A stretch of 5,912 bases of DNA from Campylobacteraceae bacterium (GCA_027055635.1 JALUMZ010000310.1:1-5912), one strand, 5' to 3'; shown: positions 1 to 5,912, counted from the first letter of the stretch. Notes: a model not told the origin generated them from the letters alone. Numbers and translations: made by a program.

Positions 1-143
1 AAAATAAAAAGATAAAAGAGATGGTGAACAAGCTTGAAGAAAATATTTATATGAAAAAAAGTCATAAAATTGATAAAAAAGCTCTTGCAAAAGAGATAGA
101 GGAGTTGCTTCATCCAAAAGATGAGGAGGATGAACTTGAGTAG
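1..143 (+). CDS. C-terminal end of an unidentified Lys/Glu-rich protein (partial)
   Basis: An open frame enters from the left edge (first full codon at 3) and stops at TAG 141-143, giving the last 46 residues of a protein. The visible part is highly charged. It runs through KEMVNKLEENIYMKKSH, then DKKALAKEIEELLHP, and ends in the acidic tail KDEEDELE. Spacing of Leu/Ile among Lys and Glu suggests amphipathic helix or coiled coil. An internal ATG at 21 also exists, but the frame is open to the window edge, so a longer protein is more likely. I do not recognise a family. The reading frame itself is credible because of its codon use, its lack of stops, and the promoter-like gap and second + strand gene that follow it. 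It could be in the same transcription unit as the gene at 210, but the 66-bp gap makes that uncertain. Confidence 0.6.
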   Translation, partial: NKKIKEMVNKLEENIYMKKSHKIDKKALAKEIEELLHPKDEEDELE

Positions 144-173
144 TTAACGATAAGCTAACAAACTTTTTATATA
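144..173 (+). promoter_or_regulatory. Candidate sigma-70 type promoter for the gene at 210
   Basis: In the 66-bp gap after the first gene, TTAACG (144-149) resembles a -35 element and TATATA (168-173) a -10 element, with 18 bp between them. TATACT at 170-175 is an alternative -10. A T-run (164-168) just before the -10 is typical of promoters in AT-rich epsilonproteobacteria, where the -35 is often weak. AT-rich DNA produces such matches often, so this is only a candidate. Confidence 0.3.
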
Positions 174-209
174 CTTTGATGTGTCAAAATAAAAAATTAA
201 GGAATTTTT

Positions 210-536
210 ATGAATGTAAATGCAAGTGGTTCAATGCAACAAATGCAGATGCAAAATATGCATGGTGCAGGTAGAGGACAAGGGCAAGGTAAAGGTGGTA
301 ACGGTATGAGAGATATCATGCAAAATTTATCGGTTGAAGATAGAAATACTTTAAGAGAACAAATGAGTTCGCTTTCTCAAACAGATAGAGAGTCAATGAT
401 AGCTCAAATGAAACAAGTTGATGCAACATCTATGAGTAGCGACGAGTATGCACAAACACTTTTAGATATGATCAACCAATCCCAAACACAGCAAACAGCA
501 ACTACCGATGCATTCGGTTCTACTATTTACGCATAA
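210..536 (+). CDS. Small Met/Gln/Gly-rich protein of unknown function, 108 aa
   Basis: The ATG at 210 is preceded by a good ribosome-binding site, TTAAGGA (197-203), 6 nt upstream, and the frame ends in TAA at 534-536. The protein has three visible parts. Residues 1-18 are Met/Gln-rich (SMQQMQMQNMHG). Residues 19-33 are a Gly/Arg/Lys/Gln tract (GAGRGQGQGKGGNGM). Residues 34-90 look alpha-helical and polar, with Ser/Asp/Glu helix caps (NLSVEDRNTLREQM, SLSQTDRESMIAQM, SSDEYAQTLLDMI). A Gln/Thr-rich tail follows. There are 12 methionines and no cysteine. I see no signal peptide or membrane segment, so a cytoplasmic location is expected unless it is exported by another route. The repeated pattern LSxxDRxxxxxQM (residues 40-52 and 55-67) suggests a tandem helical unit. 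No family is recognised. The Met content could mean soft-metal binding, but that is speculation. It is convergent with the efflux operon. Confidence 0.8.
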   Translation: MNVNASGSMQQMQMQNMHGAGRGQGQGKGGNGMRDIMQNLSVEDRNTLREQMSSLSQTDRESMIAQMKQVDATSMSSDEYAQTLLDMINQSQTQQTATTDAFGSTIYA

Positions 537-576
537 ATTAAATTGTACAGAGTTTTAAAACTCTGTACAATTTAAT
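537..576. terminator. Bidirectional intrinsic terminator (perfect 40-bp palindrome)
   Basis: Bases 537-556 (ATTAAATTGTACAGAGTTTT) are exactly the reverse complement of 557-576. It starts immediately after the TAA of the + strand gene and lies 12 bp beyond the stop of the - strand RND gene, so two converging transcripts meet here. As RNA it would form a stem around the core GTACAGAG/CTCTGTAC with a TTTTAAAA apex. The outer AAATT/AATTT parts are AT-only, so they can serve as the A- and U-tracts for transcripts from either side. The genomic position and perfect symmetry make terminator the best reading. Confidence 0.85.
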
Positions 577-588
577 CAATAATCTACT

Positions 589-3500
589 TTATATCTCATT
601 TGACTCTATATCATCTTTTTTTATAGTCCAAATAAATACTAACGGTATAAATAAAAGTGTTAAAAATGTTCCCACTATTAAGCCGCCTATGGCAACTGCT
701 CCCAAAGGGGCAAGTCTCTCTAAGCCGATAGCTGAACCAAGTGCGACAGGTAGCATTCCTGCAGATGTTGCAAATGCCGTCATCAAAACGGGTCTAGTTC
801 TTATCTTGATACTCTCTATCATAGCTTCAGCCTTGCCAAGCCCTGCTTGCATCTTTTCTATCGCAAAATGTATAAGTAAAATAGCATTATTTACAATGAT
901 ACCGCTTAGCAATATAAAACCCATCATTGCAGGCATAGAAGTGTGATAGTGCATGATAAGCATCATCCATGCGGCACCTATTAGAGTCAGAGGGATAGAT
1001 AAAATAATCATTAAAGATATTTTTACGGAATTAAATAGAGCAATGAGTGTAAAAAGTATAAGAATAATAGCAAAACCGATAGCCCCTATCATTCTATTTG
1101 CCGCACTTTGAAACTGTTTTATATCGCCTGTTTGTTCCATAGTAACACCCTCGGGCAAAACTTTACCTTTGAAAGCTTTTTCAAAATTACTCATAATATG
1201 TGAAATTGCCGCTTTTTCTCTAAAACCGTAAACATTTAGAGTATAATTTAAACCCTCTCTTGTGATAAGAGAAGGCTCATTAACGGCTTTGATAGTTACA
1301 ATATCACTCAATGGAACTTTGCCTTTTTTGGTGCTTATAAGGAGTGATTTTAGTTTTTTGATATTGTCTCTTTTTTTCTCATTTGTCCAGACTCTGATGC
1401 CAAAATCTGTACTATTTTGCAGATAAAATGATGCAGCTTTTGCCCCTCTTATGAATGATTGGAGTTGTCTTGATATTTCTTCATTGCTCAAACCATAGTA
1501 GGATGTCCTTTTTTCATCTACTTCAAACTCATATACTTTTTTATTGTTTAGCCAAGTTTTTGATACGGATACTACTCCTCCGGTTTTTTGCATAGCATCA
1601 GCAACCATATCTCCAGCTTTTTGCAAATTATTCAAATCATCACTATATAAAGTAACATCTATGTTTGCTCTTAAGCTTGCCAATGCCGTTGCACCATAGT
1701 CAACAACATCAACACTTTGGATATTTTTTATTTTGTTTAATTTATCTCTTAATTTTCTTTCTATTTGCCAAATACTCTCTTTTCTATGGTGTCTATCAAC
1801 ATAAGTTGCTGTTATACTTATATGGTCTATCCCGCTACCGCTTCCTATACTCATGACACCTGCTTCACTACCGATAGCACTTGAAAGATAGAGTAATTTT
1901 CCTTGCTCTTTTATGATCTTGTTTGCCTCTTTTACTACTTTTTTACTAGCTTCTATGGGTAAATTCGGATCAACCGTAATGCTTATCTTAACTCCACCTG
2001 TATCCATAGGAGGCATTAGCTCTTGTCCGATAACCGGCATTACAACTTTTATACTTATGGCAAATAAAAATATCAAAACAGCGATATAGACAAATGCGAT
2101 ACTTTTACTTTTGATAGCCCATGATACGGCAGTTGCAAAAAAGTTTGCTATCGCCTCGCTGAAACCTCCTACAAATTTTTCAAAAAGTGCTTCACTTTTT
2201 AAGATGATTGGGGATTTGATAGTAAGGATTTTTAGCGATAATAGCGGTACTGCCGTGATAGATATAACATAAGAAGCAGCAAGAGCAAGCAAAAGTGTTC
2301 CCACTAACGGCTGAAAGATAGTTTGAGGATAACCACCGACAAAAAGCATAGGAGAGAGTGCTATCATGGTTGTAATAGTTCCACTGAGGTCTGCAAACAT
2401 TATCTCTTTTGTACCTTCATAAACGGCTTTATGTATCTCATCATTCATTTCACGATAATGCCGCTCTATATTTTCCATTACCACAACGGCATCATCAAGC
2501 AGTAGTCCAAGAGCCAAGATAATAGCTGTTAAAGTTACAACATTAAACTCAATACCGATAACCCACATAAGTGCTACCGTTGATGCATATACAAGAGGTA
2601 TAGTTACAAGTACTACCAAAACTTGTCTAAAAGATGCTAAAAAGAAAAATACCACTATAGTTGACATAACGATAGCATCTCTTAGGGATTCGAACATATT
2701 GTCAGTACTTTGAACAACAGTATCCTTTTGAGTATCAGTTATAGTAAAGTTAAGATTTTTATATTTGAGTTTAAGTTTATCTATCTCTTTTTGGACTAAA
2801 TTTATACTTTTAATAACATCTGCATTTTCTGCTCTTTGGATTGCCAAAGCGATTGAGTGTTTGGAGTTACCGTAATACTCTGCAGAGTTATCATAATGTC
2901 CAAAATAGACTTTTGCAATATCTTTTAGCTTTATATCTTTTGTTATATTGATTGATTTTAGCTTGGAAATAGTATCTCTTTTTCCTTTTGACCTAAGAAG
3001 ATACCTAATTTTTTTATTTGTTATAAAGCCTATGGCAAAGTCATTATCATTTGCTTTTAATTTTGCTATAACGGTTGCTATATCAAGATTGTATTTATCC
3101 AATTTATCTTTATCAACAACAACTTCTATCTCTTTTTCATATCCGCCAAATACATCTACACCCGCAATACCCTCTAGTCTTATCAAGTCATGTTTTATTT
3201 TGGTAGAGGCTAATTGTCTTATATCTTCCAAAGGGATGGAGTTATCTTTTGAGCTGATAGCATAAGTAACGATAGGAGCTGTTGCCGCTGTTATTTTTAT
3301 GATTTGAGGAGCTAGTATGGAGCTTGGTAGTTTTGACTTTATTTTATCAAGAGAATTGCTTACATCACTTGTAGCCGCATCAATATCCTTTGAATAGTCA
3401 AATTCAGCACTTATAACACTTACTTCATCTATGGTAGTTGAGTAAACTCTTCTAATTTTGTCTAATGTATATAACTCCTCCTCTATGGGGATGGATACAT

Positions 3501-3696
3501 TTGTGGCTATACTTTTTGCAGAAGCTCCGGGTTGAACAACTACAACGGCTACTGTTGGGTAGTTGGAGTCAGGAAATAGTTTTCTATCTATTTTATTGTA
3601 TCCAACAGCCCCTAAAAATAAAAATAGTGTCAAAAATGAAAATATAAAGTATGGTCTGCTAAGCAAATAGCTTACGATAGAAAAATCCTTTTTCAT
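589..3696 (-). CDS. RND-family efflux transporter, inner-membrane permease subunit, 1035 aa
   Basis: This is a full-length resistance-nodulation-division (AcrB-like) pump, which uses the proton gradient to export substrates from periplasm or membrane. It shows the family's duplicated plan. TM1 (about 12-33) is followed by a large periplasmic loop (about 34-340) and a TM2-TM6 block (about 341-490). TM7 (about 532-553) is followed by a second periplasmic loop (about 554-867) and a TM8-TM12 block (about 868-1024). TM4 carries the proton-relay pair D401-D402 in GLLLDDAVVVMENIER. TM10 carries GIIVNNAILLIHF, with Asn936 where AcrB has its key Lys940. That Asn form occurs in many non-AcrB members. 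The conserved IRTRPVLMT follows at 965-973. The length and hydrophobe-type motifs fit the HAE branch better than the heavy-metal CzcA branch, though the substrate is unknown. ATG 3696 lies 1 nt after the adaptor's TAG and has only a weak Shine-Dalgarno, which suggests translational coupling. No outer-membrane channel gene is in the window. Confidence 0.95.
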   Translation of the reverse strand: MKKDFSIVSYLLSRPYFIFSFLTLFLFLGAVGYNKIDRKLFPDSNYPTVAVVVVQPGASAKSIATNVSIPIEEELYTLDKIRRVYSTTIDEVSVISAEFDYSKDIDAATSDVSNSLDKIKSKLPSSILAPQIIKITAATAPIVTYAISSKDNSIPLEDIRQLASTKIKHDLIRLEGIAGVDVFGGYEKEIEVVVDKDKLDKYNLDIATVIAKLKANDNDFAIGFITNKKIRYLLRSKGKRDTISKLKSINITKDIKLKDIAKVYFGHYDNSAEYYGNSKHSIALAIQRAENADVIKSINLVQKEIDKLKLKYKNLNFTITDTQKDTVVQSTDNMFESLRDAIVMSTIVVFFFLASFRQVLVVLVTIPLVYASTVALMWVIGIEFNVVTLTAIILALGLLLDDAVVVMENIERHYREMNDEIHKAVYEGTKEIMFADLSGTITTMIALSPMLFVGGYPQTIFQPLVGTLLLALAASYVISITAVPLLSLKILTIKSPIILKSEALFEKFVGGFSEAIANFFATAVSWAIKSKSIAFVYIAVLIFLFAISIKVVMPVIGQELMPPMDTGGVKISITVDPNLPIEASKKVVKEANKIIKEQGKLLYLSSAIGSEAGVMSIGSGSGIDHISITATYVDRHHRKESIWQIERKLRDKLNKIKNIQSVDVVDYGATALASLRANIDVTLYSDDLNNLQKAGDMVADAMQKTGGVVSVSKTWLNNKKVYEFEVDEKRTSYYGLSNEEISRQLQSFIRGAKAASFYLQNSTDFGIRVWTNEKKRDNIKKLKSLLISTKKGKVPLSDIVTIKAVNEPSLITREGLNYTLNVYGFREKAAISHIMSNFEKAFKGKVLPEGVTMEQTGDIKQFQSAANRMIGAIGFAIILILFTLIALFNSVKISLMIILSIPLTLIGAAWMMLIMHYHTSMPAMMGFILLSGIIVNNAILLIHFAIEKMQAGLGKAEAMIESIKIRTRPVLMTAFATSAGMLPVALGSAIGLERLAPLGAVAIGGLIVGTFLTLLFIPLVFIWTIKKDDIESNEI

Positions 3697-3697
3697 G

Positions 3698-4762
3698 CTA
3701 TTTGACTCTATTGACTATAATTTTTCCATAAGTTGGAAGTATAGATAATTTTGCCTCTGATGCAGTAGCAACAGGCTCTTTAAGACAAGAAGAGATAGCA
3801 ACTTTTTTACTATTTTCTAAAATAATTTGTACTTTTTTTTGGGAAAATTTTTTATCTTTATACACCATTACATAAGTTCCGTCTTGTTTATGTAAAAGTG
3901 CATTAAGAGGAAGTGTACAAGCTTTTATGCTGCCAACTTCTACTTCAATAGTTTTATAAGATTTGTTTGCGTACGGTAATTTTTTATCCAACTTTACTTC
4001 AGCTACCAAAAGGGAATTTTTAGCATCATCATATATCTTGGAAATGTATCCTACCGCATTGCCGTCTAAAAAAACTCTTTGATTTTTTGTTATCTTTTTA
4101 TCATTTTGAGAAAATAGAAATATTAGTTTTTGATCATTTGTATTAAGAGTTATGATGGCTTTTCCAGCAGATGCCAATGATCCGTCATCCAATAGCTTAG
4201 AGCCTATTATGCCGCTAAACGGAGCTTTTATATTTAGATATTGAAGTTGTGCTTTTGCTTGGATAATTTTTTCAGCAGTAGCTTTAAGAGCAGATAATTT
4301 GGCATAATATGCCACTTTTGAATTATCCAATACATCTTTTGAGATTGTATTTGTTTTGTATAGTTTTATATTTCTTGTATAAATCTTTTTTGCATTTGCT
4401 ACATCTATTTTTTGAGCATTTTGTTGCTCTTTAAGAGATGATAAAGCTGATAACACCTCTTTATCATCCAATGAAACTAACAATTGACCCTTTGTAACTT
4501 TATCATTTTCATTGACATATATCTTTTTAATCCTAGCTGTAAATTTTGTAGCAATATTTGCACTTTTAGATGGTAAAATTTCTGCTAAAAACTCTCTTTT
4601 TTGTGAAATTTGCTCCTCTTTAGTCAAAACAATATCCACACTTTTTAAATACTCTTTGGCTACAGGTAAATTATCAACTTGCTCTTTTTGTTTTTTTAAA
4701 TATAAAGCTGCCCAAACAATAATTATAAGTGTTATGATGATAAATATAATTTTTTTTATCAC
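3698..4762 (-). CDS. Efflux RND transporter periplasmic adaptor (HlyD/AcrA-type membrane fusion protein), 354 aa
   Basis: This is the periplasmic adaptor that links the RND pump to an outer-membrane channel. Residues 4-21 form one N-terminal membrane anchor, and no lipobox cysteine follows. The first lipoyl half is at about 70-100 (TARIKKIYVNENDKVTKGQL). A helical coiled-coil hairpin spans about 101-173, rich in Lys/Gln/Ala. The second lipoyl half, NIKAPFSGIIG, is at about 177-187 and continues to about 206. A beta-barrel (about 208-280) and a membrane-proximal domain complete the fold. The coiled coil is short, as in many RND adaptors. The start is GTG 4762: AAAGGGAG lies 7 nt upstream, an in-frame TAA sits at 4786-4784, and no ATG codon occurs in frame until about residue 299. 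It lies 27 nt after the DUF2141 gene and 1 nt before the RND gene. C282 and C326 could form a disulphide, but this is unproven. Confidence 0.93.
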   Translation of the reverse strand: MIKKIIFIIITLIIIVWAALYLKKQKEQVDNLPVAKEYLKSVDIVLTKEEQISQKREFLAEILPSKSANIATKFTARIKKIYVNENDKVTKGQLLVSLDDKEVLSALSSLKEQQNAQKIDVANAKKIYTRNIKLYKTNTISKDVLDNSKVAYYAKLSALKATAEKIIQAKAQLQYLNIKAPFSGIIGSKLLDDGSLASAGKAIITLNTNDQKLIFLFSQNDKKITKNQRVFLDGNAVGYISKIYDDAKNSLLVAEVKLDKKLPYANKSYKTIEVEVGSIKACTLPLNALLHKQDGTYVMVYKDKKFSQKKVQIILENSKKVAISSCLKEPVATASEAKLSILPTYGKIIVNRVK

Positions 4763-4769
4763 TCTTTTT

Positions 4770-4777
4770 CTCCCTTT
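4770..4777 (-). promoter_or_regulatory. Ribosome-binding site that fixes the GTG start of the adaptor gene
   Basis: On the - strand, AAAGGGAG at 4777-4770 is followed by a 7-nt spacer and then GTG at 4762-4760. It is a strong Shine-Dalgarno match within an otherwise AT-rich gap. With the in-frame TAA at 4786-4784 and no usable ATG nearby, it decides the start codon. Confidence 0.75.
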
Positions 4778-4789
4778 GTTAAATTAAAA

Positions 4790-5215
4790 TCAAAAATAGA
4801 TAGTATTAATTTCAATCTTCTTATTATCCTCTAGTAAAAAACTTGCTTTTTTAAATTTTGGCAAGTGAAAAAGATTGATCGATTTAAAATTTGACAACCC
4901 TACACCCTCCTTGGGTGTTAAGAAGCCTTTATCAATTTTACGGTTGTTATTTTCATCATGAAATATGCTAACTGCATATCTACCTCTCGGTAAATTACTA
5001 AAAACAGCCTTTGCTTTCATATTATTTATAGATGATCGTTGCATTTTATAGTATTTGTTCAACTCTTTATCAGGAATGGTTCCATCTTTATTGTAAAGAG
5101 AAAATTGTACTACTCCTTTATTGTTTTGCAAGCCCGTTGCAACTACTGTTAATGTTGCTGCTTGTATTGCTGTAACAGTAAAAAATAGACTAAGAGATAA
5201 CAATAGTTTTTTCAT
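4790..5215 (-). CDS. Secreted DUF2141-family protein, 141 aa
   Basis: Residues 1-19 are a clear Sec signal peptide: a KK start, a Leu/Phe/Ser core, and an IQA cleavage site before A20. The mature part matches the DUF2141 pattern as I know it. It has a beta-rich start (TLTVVATGLQNNKGVVQFSLY) and then LPRGRYAVSIFHDENNNRKI (about 75-94), where FHDENxNxKxD is the family's hallmark. PKEGVGLSN at about 101-109 is the second conserved block. The Asp/Asn-rich FHDENNNRKID loop looks like a cation-binding turn, but no function is established. Likely location is the periplasm. The ATG at 5215 has AAGGG (5227-5223) 7 nt upstream. The gene is co-directional with, and 27 nt before, the adaptor gene, so it is probably co-transcribed with the pump and might act as an accessory periplasmic factor. 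That last point is inferred from position only. Confidence 0.88.
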   Translation of the reverse strand: MKKLLLSLSLFFTVTAIQAATLTVVATGLQNNKGVVQFSLYNKDGTIPDKELNKYYKMQRSSINNMKAKAVFSNLPRGRYAVSIFHDENNNRKIDKGFLTPKEGVGLSNFKSINLFHLPKFKKASFLLEDNKKIEINTIYF

Positions 5216-5236
5216 TTAAATACCCTTGTTGTAAGA

Positions 5237-5242
5237 ATTATA
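5237..5242 (-). promoter_or_regulatory. Weak -10-like element upstream of the DUF2141 gene
   Basis: TATAAT reads on the - strand at 5242-5237, between the hairpin and the DUF2141 ribosome-binding site. The region 17 bp upstream is part of the hairpin and has no TTGACA-like match, so this could be a promoter with a weak -35 or a chance match in AT-rich DNA. If real, it would start the DUF2141-adaptor-pump transcript after the hairpin, leaving a leader of only about 15-20 nt. Confidence 0.25.
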
Positions 5243-5249
5243 TAAGATA

Positions 5250-5285
5250 TTTACTTTACAGGGCTTTTAAATCCTGTAAAGTAAA
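5250..5285 (-). terminator. Hairpin with perfect 13-bp stem between the FmdE-like and DUF2141 genes
   Basis: TTTACTTTACAGG (5250-5262) is the exact reverse complement of 5273-5285, with a 10-nt loop. On the - strand it begins 1 nt after the TAA of the FmdE-like gene, where an intrinsic terminator would be expected. The sequence after it (TATCTTATATAATTC) is AT-rich but not a clean U-run, so termination may be partial, or the stem may protect the 3' end of the upstream mRNA. It would separate the fmdE-like pair from the efflux genes or lower their relative expression. Confidence 0.6.
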
Positions 5286-5286
5286 A

Positions 5287-5877
5287 TTAATATGTTATCT
5301 CGATAACTTTATCAGCATTTTCAAAAACTTCTTGAACCATGCTTTGAAATCTTTGAGGAAAACTTTTTTTATCCTCTTCGGCGGCATCGGGTTTGATAGC
5401 ACTCATTAAGATGCTCATAGGATTTACTACCTTTTGCGGTCTATAATCCACATAAACTCTCTTGCCGTTATCAAGTCTGCTCAAACAAAGGTCATGTTCT
5501 ATGTCTGCTTCAAAAAATAGCAAATCCCGTCTATTGAATTTTCCGGTAGGAATACCTCCGAAACCAAGATCTAAAGTAGCTCCTGTGATAGTGGAGATAA
5601 CAGAGCCTACTACTCCGGTATTATTTTCTCTTGGTGCTTTTTGAAGCTCTACTTTTATATTGCCTCGTTCAGGAGTTTTATCCTCATATAGTGCCTTAAG
5701 CCCCTTTTGTGCCATGAGATAAGCTCCGGTAACAGTAGCACAACTATGACCTGCTGTTTTAACTATATCAGTATAACTAAACTCCAGTATCCCATCATCA
5801 TTTACGCCCAAAAACTTACATAACTCATCATAAACAATAATATTTTCAATGGTATCAAAAAATGCCGGATATTTCAT
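5287..5877 (-). CDS. FmdE-family protein (formylmethanofuran dehydrogenase subunit E-like domain), 196 aa
   Basis: Resemblance to the FmdE domain rests on several motifs (numbered from ATG 5877). AGHSCATVTGAYLMAQKGL at about 42-60 corresponds to the family's GHxCxGxxxG helix, with H44 and C46 as candidate metal ligands. GVVGSVISTITGATLDLGFG at about 88-107 corresponds to the second conserved block, which often reads TGCT. GKFNRRDLLFFE follows. Here the usual cysteine of TGCT is Ala. Other cysteines are C20 and C131. FmdE homologues occur widely outside methanogens as stand-alone, probably metal-binding proteins of unknown role, so a part in methanogenesis should not be assumed. I see no signal peptide or membrane segment, so the protein is likely cytoplasmic. 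The C-terminus (about 155-189) is an added charged helical part. ATG 5877 shares its A with the upstream TGA, and GGAAGAGG (5894-5887) lies 9 nt upstream. GTG 5880 is an alternative start adding one residue. Confidence 0.8.
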   Translation of the reverse strand: MKYPAFFDTIENIIVYDELCKFLGVNDDGILEFSYTDIVKTAGHSCATVTGAYLMAQKGLKALYEDKTPERGNIKVELQKAPRENNTGVVGSVISTITGATLDLGFGGIPTGKFNRRDLLFFEADIEHDLCLSRLDNGKRVYVDYRPQKVVNPMSILMSAIKPDAAEEDKKSFPQRFQSMVQEVFENADKVIEITY

Positions 5878-5912
5878 CACATCATACCTCTTCCCATTCC
5901 CATACCTTTACC
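5877..5912 (-). CDS. C-terminal end of a Gly/Met-rich protein (partial, cut by window edge)
   Basis: On the - strand an open frame enters from the right edge and reads GKGMGMGRGMM before TGA at 5879-5877. Only 11 residues are visible. The case that it is a real gene rests on the TGATG stop/start overlap with the FmdE-like gene and on the DNA for its tail (GGAAGAGG) doubling as that gene's ribosome-binding site. Gly/Met/Arg-rich ends of this kind occur in small proteins linked to iron-molybdenum cofactor (NifX/NafY-like) families and in other metal-handling proteins, but 11 residues cannot decide the family. Confidence 0.5.
   Translation of the reverse strand, partial: GKGMGMGRGMM

Noticed and set aside
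143..168. Possible terminator after the first partial gene (GTTA...TAAC followed by a T-run)
   Set aside because: The stem would be only 4 bp with no GC core, too weak to support a terminator call. The T-run fits the candidate promoter equally well.
210..536. Possible degenerate EF-hand in the small protein (VDATSMSSDEY, residues 70-80)
   Set aside because: It lacks the DxDxDG calcium-loop residues. Only the Ser-rich helix start followed by Asp-Glu resembles the end of such a loop.
2948..3265. A 105-codon open frame on the + strand inside the RND gene
   Set aside because: It lies fully antisense to a conserved part of the RND periplasmic loop, its protein has no recognisable features, and it has no promoter or neighbour of its own. 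The same applies to + strand frames at 689-946, 1665-1856, 2323-2505, 3465-3647, 4512-4787 and 5462-5644.
598..3711. A 12-base direct repeat (ATTTGACTCTAT) at 598-609 and 3700-3711, flanking the RND gene near both ends
   Set aside because: About one such 12-base match is expected by chance in an AT-rich window of this size. The copies are read in different frames within the two proteins and no target-duplication or mobile-element structure accompanies them.
5287..5877. Reading the FmdE-like gene as evidence of methanogenesis
   Set aside because: No other formylmethanofuran dehydrogenase or methanogenesis gene is present, and FmdE-domain proteins are common in non-methanogenic bacteria.

Overview
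The window is AT-rich, roughly one-third G+C by eye. Its Lys/Ile/Asn-heavy proteins, tight gene packing and mix of families resemble an epsilonproteobacterium (Campylobacterota) such as a Sulfurimonas-like sulfur oxidiser. That assignment is an inference from composition and family mix; there is no rRNA or other phylogenetic marker here. I see no tRNA, rRNA, CRISPR array, insertion sequence or phage gene.

Left part (1-576, + strand): the C-terminal end of an unidentified Lys/Glu-rich protein, then a 66-bp gap with a plausible promoter, then a complete 108-residue Met/Gln/Gly-rich protein of unknown function. That gene ends at a perfect 40-bp palindrome, which very likely terminates transcription from both sides.

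Middle and right part (589-5912, - strand, transcribed right to left): a run of co-directional genes. In order of transcription they are the end of a Gly/Met-rich protein (cut by the window edge), an FmdE-like protein whose start overlaps that gene's stop, a 71-bp gap with a perfect 13-bp hairpin, a secreted DUF2141-family protein, a GTG-started HlyD-type membrane fusion protein, and a 1035-residue RND inner-membrane transporter starting 1 nt after the fusion protein's stop.

The last two genes make a classical proton-driven efflux pair. The periplasmic adaptor and the RND pump would join an outer-membrane TolC-type channel, which is not encoded in this window. The DUF2141 gene has its own good ribosome-binding site 27 nt upstream of the adaptor and probably belongs to the same transcript. 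The FmdE-like gene and its Gly/Met-rich partner form a second coupled pair, separated from the efflux genes by the hairpin. They may therefore be a separate unit or a differentially expressed head of the same operon. The pump's substrate cannot be told from sequence alone. The most unusual points are the FmdE-like protein lacking a cysteine common in its family, and Gly/Met/Lys/Arg-rich tracts in the genes at both ends of the block.
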